Assembly (NCBI RefSeq): GCF_005402965.1
Contig: NZ_BJCF01000044.1
Location: 1 to 39,313, forward strand
Origin: Dolichospermum planctonicum
GTDB taxonomy: Bacteria; Cyanobacteriota; Cyanobacteriia; Cyanobacteriales; Nostocaceae
DNA length: 39,313 nucleotides
Reading direction: 5' to 3'
The notes beneath the pieces were generated by a model that saw nothing but the letters and a program-made list of their open reading frames with translations, was not told the DNA's origin and searched no databases. Positions 34,430-39,313 of the stretch are shown here, in pieces. Both the position numbers and the translations under genes were made by a program. How positions within the stretch are numbered: position 1 is the stretch's first letter; every line of letters begins with the position of its first letter.

Positions 34430-35635
34430 ATGCTAGACTTGTCACTTATAATCCTGCTAGGTTTTCTGGGCAGTTTTGGACATTGCTTTGGAATGTGTGG
34501 ACCATTAACAGTGGCCTTTTCCCTTTCTAAGCAGCCAGAAAATCCGAGTTGGCAACAACAATTAAAATTTCATACTTTACTGAACTTGGGGCGAATGTTG
34601 AGTTATACTTTAGTCGGTGCTGGCATTGGCTCACTAGGTTCAGTATTAGTAGAAGGTGGACAACTAGCGGGAATTGGTAGCGATTTGCGGCATTGGGTAG
34701 CCATAATTACGGGTACGATGCTGATTTGGTTTGGTTTAGGACAAATTAAACCGGGTTTTTTACCGCATATTCCCCTTTTACACCCTATATTAAAAGGTAA
34801 CTTACACAACCGCCTCAGTGCGGGCATGATGAAGTTATCTTCACAAACTCAATGGTGGACACCGGCACTTTTGGGCATGACATGGGGACTAATGCCCTGT
34901 GGTTTTTTATACGCTGCCCAAATCAAAGCAGCGGCTACAGGGAATTTGTGGCAAGGTGCAGGGACAATGTTAGCTTTTGGGATTGGCACACTACCCATCA
35001 TGGTGGGTGTAGGTGTTTCTACGGCATTAATTAGTAAAGATCGCCGTAGTCAATTATTCCAGTTGGGGGGGTGGGTAACTTTGATTATTGGTGTTATTAC
35101 CCTACTGCGGACGGGAGACACCATGACAGACTATAACGGCCACGCTGCTCTAATCTGTTTAATTCTTTCATTGATTGCTCGGCCTGTCAATAGTTTTTGG
35201 TCTGCACCACTGCGTTACCGTCGGGCTTTGGGAGTTGGGGCTTTTATGCTATCTGGGGTACACACTATTCATCATCTTGAACACTCCCTCAAATGGAATT
35301 TCAGCGCTTTTTGGTTTTTACCGTTAGAATTTCAATGGGGAATAGGTGCTGGGGCTGTAGCATTAGTATTAATAACTCCTGCTGCTTGTACAAGTTTTGA
35401 TTTTCTGCAAAAGTCATTAGGTAAATATTGGCGGCAAATTCATCTTTTTAGTGTACCAGCTTTATTATTAAGTGCTATTCATACGGTTTTAATGGGTTCT
35501 CATTACTTCCAAAACCAATTAACCGTCATTTTGTTGGGGATAATTACTTTTGGTGTTTTATTGGTACGTTCTCGATATTTTTGGATATGTTTAGGGTTAG
35601 AAAAGTTTTATGTTCCTCCTAAGAAATCGCGGTAG
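34430..35635 (+). CDS. TauE/SafE-like (DsbD_2-type) membrane protein
   Basis: A 401-residue integral membrane protein. The N-terminal half has the DsbD_2 / sulfite exporter TauE-SafE-like signature GSFGHCFGMCGPL (His18, Cys19, Cys23), repeated loosely as MTWGLMPCGFLYAA, with about six helices. The C-terminal ~170 residues are a second helical bundle with histidine pairs (GVHTIHHLEHSL and SAIHTVLMGSHYF) that look like heme or metal ligands. The CX3C and His sites suggest handling of a metal or heme rather than sulfite; family members have been linked to copper and cytochrome assembly. Its end overlaps the next gene by 26 bp, implying translational coupling. Confidence 0.8.
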   Translation: MLDLSLIILLGFLGSFGHCFGMCGPLTVAFSLSKQPENPSWQQQLKFHTLLNLGRMLSYTLVGAGIGSLGSVLVEGGQLAGIGSDLRHWVAIITGTMLIWFGLGQIKPGFLPHIPLLHPILKGNLHNRLSAGMMKLSSQTQWWTPALLGMTWGLMPCGFLYAAQIKAAATGNLWQGAGTMLAFGIGTLPIMVGVGVSTALISKDRRSQLFQLGGWVTLIIGVITLLRTGDTMTDYNGHAALICLILSLIARPVNSFWSAPLRYRRALGVGAFMLSGVHTIHHLEHSLKWNFSAFWFLPLEFQWGIGAGAVALVLITPAACTSFDFLQKSLGKYWRQIHLFSVPALLLSAIHTVLMGSHYFQNQLTVILLGIITFGVLLVRSRYFWICLGLEKFYVPPKKSR

Positions 35636-36257
35636 ATTAAATATCTTCACTATTTTTAATCGTCACAAAATCAAAATAAAGTATCTATTATTATTAGTTT
35701 TATCTAGTTTAATAGTAGCTGAAAATACTCAAGTTTTAGCCCATACAGTAAAAATATCAGCAGACGTGGGTGGTACTGTCCACTTAGAACCTAATGATAA
35801 TCCCCGCGCTGGAGAAGTTACTCAAGCTTGGTTTCTCCTGACCCGTAAAGGTGGTCAGGTAATTCCTTTAAAAGATTGTGATTGTCAATTAGCTGTTTAT
35901 GCTGAACCTCATGTCACAGGAGAACCGGCATTAATTCAACCTCTATTAAAACCCATTCAGGCTGAACGGTATCAAGGCATACCAGGAACAGAATTTATTT
36001 TTCCTAAACCAGGGGCTTATCAGTTGGAATTGAGTGGTACACCTGTGACTGTCGGGAGTTTTCTACCTTTTGAGTTAAAGTTTCTTGTGACTGTGGCTAC
36101 GGGAAAGGTTGTTAATAGTCCTCAAGAGGTGGAAAATGCAATTTCAAAGCAGCAAGGGAGAAAAATTGGGTTAACACAACCTTTGATTTGGTTAGGAATT
36201 TTGTTGATATTTGGAGGAATTGTCATTTTTTTGGTGCAAATTAAGAAGAAAAACTAG
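35610..36257 (+). CDS. Exported membrane-anchored protein with possible metal ligands
   Basis: A 215-residue protein. A signal peptide (KIKYLLLLVLSSLIVAENTQVLA) is followed by a likely cleavage that would leave His45 as the first mature residue (HTVKISADVGG). The ~130-residue extracytoplasmic part looks like a beta-sandwich and contains C-x-C (Cys90, Cys92) and His101. A single C-terminal helix (IWLGILLIFGGIVIFLVQI) anchors it. An N-terminal His plus other His/Cys recalls CopC-like copper proteins, but similarity was not tested. It overlaps the TauE/SafE-like gene by 26 bp, so the two probably act together. The exact start is uncertain because of the overlap. Confidence 0.7.
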   Translation: MFLLRNRGRLNIFTIFNRHKIKIKYLLLLVLSSLIVAENTQVLAHTVKISADVGGTVHLEPNDNPRAGEVTQAWFLLTRKGGQVIPLKDCDCQLAVYAEPHVTGEPALIQPLLKPIQAERYQGIPGTEFIFPKPGAYQLELSGTPVTVGSFLPFELKFLVTVATGKVVNSPQEVENAISKQQGRKIGLTQPLIWLGILLIFGGIVIFLVQIKKKN

Positions 36258-36321
36258 GGAAAAGGAGAAAATTAGCGTTTCAAAACCCAATTATCCCTGT
36301 GCTGATTAATTACAGCAAAAG

Positions 36322-37320
36322 TTATTTATGCCTTTTTTGATGCCATTGCCAAGCGTGAGAGACAATATCTTTAATATCTGGATATTGAGGTTGCCAATTC
36401 AAGATTTTTCGAGCTTTTTCGCTTGTACCAATTAATGCGGGAGGATCTCCGGCACGACGATCGCATTCTTTGACTGATATTATCATACCTGTAACATCTT
36501 CGGCTGCGGCAATTACTTCTCTAACTGAAAAACCGTTACCATTTCCTAAGTTAAAAACCTCACTTTTACCACCATTTAATAGATATTCTAGTCCTAAAAT
36601 ATGGGCATCTGCTAAATCATTGACATGAATATAATCGCGGATACAAGTACCATCAGGAGTAGGATAATCAGTACCAAAAATACTAATAGCTTCCCGTTGA
36701 CCTAATGCTGTTTGCAATATTAAAGGGATTAAATGGGTTTCGGGATGATGATCTTCTCCTAATAATCCTTGGGGGTTAGCACCAGCAGCATTAAAATACC
36801 GAAAACGCACCGATTTAAAATCGTATGCTACATCAAAATCAGTTAATATTCTTTCTACCATTAATTTGGTTGCACCATAGGGATTAATGGGATTTTGGGG
36901 ATGATCTTCGGTAATGGGAATAAAATCCGGCACACCATAGGTAGCACAGGTGGAAGAAAAGACAAATTTATGAATAGAAGCTGCTAACATTGATTCTAAT
37001 AATGTCAATGTTCCTAAAACATTATTCCGGTAATATTTAGCAGGATCTGTAACAGATTCACCTACATAAGCATAGGCCGAAAAGTGCATAACTGCGGCAA
37101 AATTGCGAGTCTGAAAAAGATTATCTAATAAAGTGCGATCGCTTGTATCTCCTTGGATCAATTCTACTTGTAAAACCTGTTCTACCAAATCCCGATGTCC
37201 ATACACCAGATTATCTAGAATTACCACCTCATAACCGGCTTGCTTGAGTGCTAATACCGTATGAGAACCAATATATCCTGCTCCCCCCGTTACCAAAATA
37301 CTAGGTTTTACCACTGACAT
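36322..37320 (-). CDS. galE: UDP-glucose 4-epimerase
   Basis: A 332-residue short-chain dehydrogenase-type epimerase interconverting UDP-glucose and UDP-galactose, supplying galactolipid and polysaccharide synthesis. It has the NAD motif TGGAGYIGSHTVLALKQAG, the catalytic Ser/Thr in VFSSTCATYG, the YxxxK pair in NPYGATKLMVERIL, and the GTDYPTPDGTCIRDYIHVNDLADAH signature of GalE. Start is ATG 37320. Its neighbours do not suggest a polysaccharide cluster. Confidence 0.96.
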   Translation of the reverse strand: MSVVKPSILVTGGAGYIGSHTVLALKQAGYEVVILDNLVYGHRDLVEQVLQVELIQGDTSDRTLLDNLFQTRNFAAVMHFSAYAYVGESVTDPAKYYRNNVLGTLTLLESMLAASIHKFVFSSTCATYGVPDFIPITEDHPQNPINPYGATKLMVERILTDFDVAYDFKSVRFRYFNAAGANPQGLLGEDHHPETHLIPLILQTALGQREAISIFGTDYPTPDGTCIRDYIHVNDLADAHILGLEYLLNGGKSEVFNLGNGNGFSVREVIAAAEDVTGMIISVKECDRRAGDPPALIGTSEKARKILNWQPQYPDIKDIVSHAWQWHQKRHK

Positions 37321-37446
37321 AGTTTCTCCTGGATGATGATTTGATTAATCTAATTTAGCGTGAGTTTTAATGATTATAGAAAATAGTCAACTGATAATTA
37401 TATAGTTTATATTAAGTTTAACCCGAATTGATTTGAGGGAATAACC

Positions 37447-38133
37447 ATGACAGTATCCGTAGAATATATACCTGTTACTCCTATTGAATACCCGGAAGAG
37501 GACGGTAAACCAATGGCTGAAGGTGATCTACAATGTAGTTATTTGACCTATGCGAGAAATGTCCTCCGGATTTATTTTCAAAATCGTCCAGATGTGTATG
37601 TAGCTGGTAACTTATTCATCTATTATGAAAAAGGTTATCCTGGGTCAGTTGTCGCACCAGATGTATTTGTGGTATTTGGTGTGGAGAAACATGATCGAGG
37701 TAGTTATAAAACCTGGGAGGAAAATGATCAAACTCCTGGTTTTGTCTTAGAAATTACCTCAAGAAGTACCCGCAGTCAAGATCAAGGAGCAAAAAAAGGA
37801 ATTTACGCTTTTTTAGGTGTCAGTGAATATTTTCAATATGATCCTACAGGGGATTATCTTAGTCCTCAATTGCAAGGTTTACATTTAGTTGATGGTAATT
37901 ATTTACCGATTTTACAACAGGGTGTAAATGATCATATCATCTCTTTAAAAAGTGAAGTATTAGGTTTAGAGTTGCGACTAGAAGAGGGAAAATTACGTTT
38001 TTACAACCCTGTTACAAATCAAATTCTTCTCACTCATGAAGAGGAAGTAACTGCTAGACAGGAATCTGAAACAAAAGCGCGGAAGTTAGCTGCTAAATTA
38101 CGCGAGTTGAATATTGATCCTGATAGTTTATAA
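37447..38133 (+). CDS. Uma2 family (DUF820) putative endonuclease
   Basis: A 228-residue member of the Uma2 family (PF05685), very numerous in cyanobacteria and predicted to have a PD-(D/E)XK nuclease fold. The core is visible as VVAPDVFVVFG (Asp), TPGFVLEITSRSTRSQDQGAKKG (Glu and downstream Lys) and YAFLGVSEYFQYDPTGDYL. The C-terminal ~40 residues are charged and helical. No activity is established for the family. It lies just before the type IIG-like gene on the same strand, 96 bp apart. Confidence 0.9.
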   Translation: MTVSVEYIPVTPIEYPEEDGKPMAEGDLQCSYLTYARNVLRIYFQNRPDVYVAGNLFIYYEKGYPGSVVAPDVFVVFGVEKHDRGSYKTWEENDQTPGFVLEITSRSTRSQDQGAKKGIYAFLGVSEYFQYDPTGDYLSPQLQGLHLVDGNYLPILQQGVNDHIISLKSEVLGLELRLEEGKLRFYNPVTNQILLTHEEEVTARQESETKARKLAAKLRELNIDPDSL

Positions 38134-38229
38134 TGAATAAGATATATCCCCAACTTTTTTAATAATTCGGGGATATGAAAATTACGTTTTTAATTACGTT
38201 TTTAATTACATTTTCTGCGTGAAAAACAA

Positions 38230-39313
38230 ATGAACTCACAGAAACTACAACCCAGAGAATCATTAAATAAAGCATTTCTGAAAATCAATCCTTTTAGAAA
38301 TGATATTGAAACTTTCAAAAAACATCTAAAAAACCTAATTGCAAAAATTAACGAATCTGAATCAGAGGAATTTCATAAAAACCTCATTGCTGACTTTTTC
38401 AAGAACACATATTACAGTTATCATCACTTTATTAATACTAAAGGACGAAATGACCTGGTTATTCATAATGGTCAAGACCCTAAAACCAGTGTTGGTGTAA
38501 TTTTAGAAGTTAAAAAGCCAACAAATAAAAGCGAAATGCTCAAAATTGATAATTTAAATACTAAAGCATTTCAGGAATTAGTTTTATATTTTCTCAGAGA
38601 ACGTTTAACCGAAAAAAATCTAGAACTGAAATATTTAATAGCAACTAATATTTACGAATGGTTTATTTTTGATGCTCAAGATTTTGACAAATTCTTTCAA
38701 GACAATAAAACCCTATTTCAACAATTTAAAGATTTTACGGACGGAAGATTAATAAGTAAAAAAACTGATTTTTTTTATCAAGAAATTGCTCAACCTGCTA
38801 TTACCGAAATTGCAGATAAAATCACTTTTACCCATTTTGATATTCGAGAATATCAAGAATATTTACAACCTGGAGAAAATCCTGATGATCATAAATTAAT
38901 TCCACTGTTTAAATTACTTTCTCCAGAACATTTATTAAAGTTACCTTTCGCTGATAGCAATACTCTTGATAAAGGATTTTATCATGAATTATTACATATT
39001 ATCGGTTTAACAGAAGTTAAAGAAGGTGGTAAAAAACTCATTCAACGCAAAAAATTAAATGAGAGAAATGTCGGTTCACTCATGGAAAATGCTATGATCC
39101 AACTTGATAGTTTAGATAAAATCTCTCAACTCAAAGAACCAGAACAATTTGGAGAAACTGACCAAGTACAACTTTTTAATATTGGGTTAGAATTAGCAAT
39201 TACTTGGGTAAATAGAATCCTCTTTCTCAAACTATTAGAAGCACAATTAATTAAATATCATCAAAATGATTTAGCTTGGGGATTTTTGAATTTAAATAAG
39301 GTGCAAAATTATG
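38230..39313 (+). CDS. Type IIG-like restriction-modification enzyme, N-terminal part
   Basis: An open frame of 361 complete codons from ATG 38230 to the right edge with no stop, so the gene is cut by the window. The N-terminus (MNSQKLQPRESLNKAFLKIN) and a PD-(D/E)XK motif made of Asp75 in GRNDLVIHN and Glu93-x-Lys95 in GVILEVKKP are typical of large single-chain restriction-methylase enzymes (Eco57I-like). A helical region follows to about residue 361. The methyltransferase domain with NPPY is expected beyond the edge. Recognition is from the N-terminus; confirmation needs the missing part. Confidence 0.75.
   Translation, partial: MNSQKLQPRESLNKAFLKINPFRNDIETFKKHLKNLIAKINESESEEFHKNLIADFFKNTYYSYHHFINTKGRNDLVIHNGQDPKTSVGVILEVKKPTNKSEMLKIDNLNTKAFQELVLYFLRERLTEKNLELKYLIATNIYEWFIFDAQDFDKFFQDNKTLFQQFKDFTDGRLISKKTDFFYQEIAQPAITEIADKITFTHFDIREYQEYLQPGENPDDHKLIPLFKLLSPEHLLKLPFADSNTLDKGFYHELLHIIGLTEVKEGGKKLIQRKKLNERNVGSLMENAMIQLDSLDKISQLKEPEQFGETDQVQLFNIGLELAITWVNRILFLKLLEAQLIKYHQNDLAWGFLNLNKVQNY

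Overview
The window is chromosomal DNA from a filamentous cyanobacterium, very probably a heterocyst-forming member of the Nostocales. The evidence is a full-length HetR (master regulator of heterocyst differentiation), a small secreted protein ending in an RGSGR motif (PatX type), a chlorophyll biosynthesis gene (chlM), many HIP1 octamers (GCGATCGC, about seventeen by eye), AT-rich intergenic DNA, and short tandem and palindromic repeats of the kind common in this order. No rRNA, tRNA, CRISPR array or intact transposase gene was seen.

Layout. 1-4.5 kb (minus strand): recJ, a RecB/Cas4-like PD-(D/E)XK nuclease with a probable Fe-S cluster, and an aldo/keto reductase. 4.6-10.8 kb (plus): an alpha/beta-hydrolase-like protein, an MFS transporter, acetolactate synthase with a zinc-ribbon tail, and an FAD-dependent oxidoreductase. 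10.8-17.0 kb is the developmental region: patX with a TCCGGA (DIF+-type) motif upstream, 640 bp of hairpin-rich non-coding DNA, a Pit-type phosphate transporter, a coiled-coil/EamA fusion protein with a 60-bp internal tandem repeat, and hetR with a repeat-bearing leader. After an 869-bp gap come rpsD, then moaA and rpe (minus), a secreted subtilase and surE (plus), and a coiled-coil protein, an ABC exporter and a membrane protein (minus).

27.4-30.6 kb (plus) is a compact stress-protein cluster: PRC/DUF2382 protein, cytoplasmic CsbD, YflT-like glycine-zipper protein, BON-domain lipoprotein and an exported CsbD. A small IS200/IS605-like relic without transposase sits inside it. Next are chlM and a DUF937-like protein with an EF-hand (minus), a membrane GTPase with a DUF697-like tail, a candidate small RNA with an intrinsic terminator, a TauE/SafE-like membrane protein overlapping a periplasmic protein with possible metal ligands, galE (minus), a Uma2-family protein and the N-terminal part of a type IIG-like restriction-modification enzyme cut by the right edge.

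The most informative feature is the patX-hetR pairing. The diffusible inhibitor carrying RGSGR and its receptor HetR lie within about 5 kb of each other. All HetR residues I recall as important for RGSGR recognition or DNA binding are intact. The structured non-coding stretch after patX and the tandem repeats before hetR are the least explained DNA here and the best places to look for undescribed regulation. All functions were assigned by reading motifs; no database search was run.
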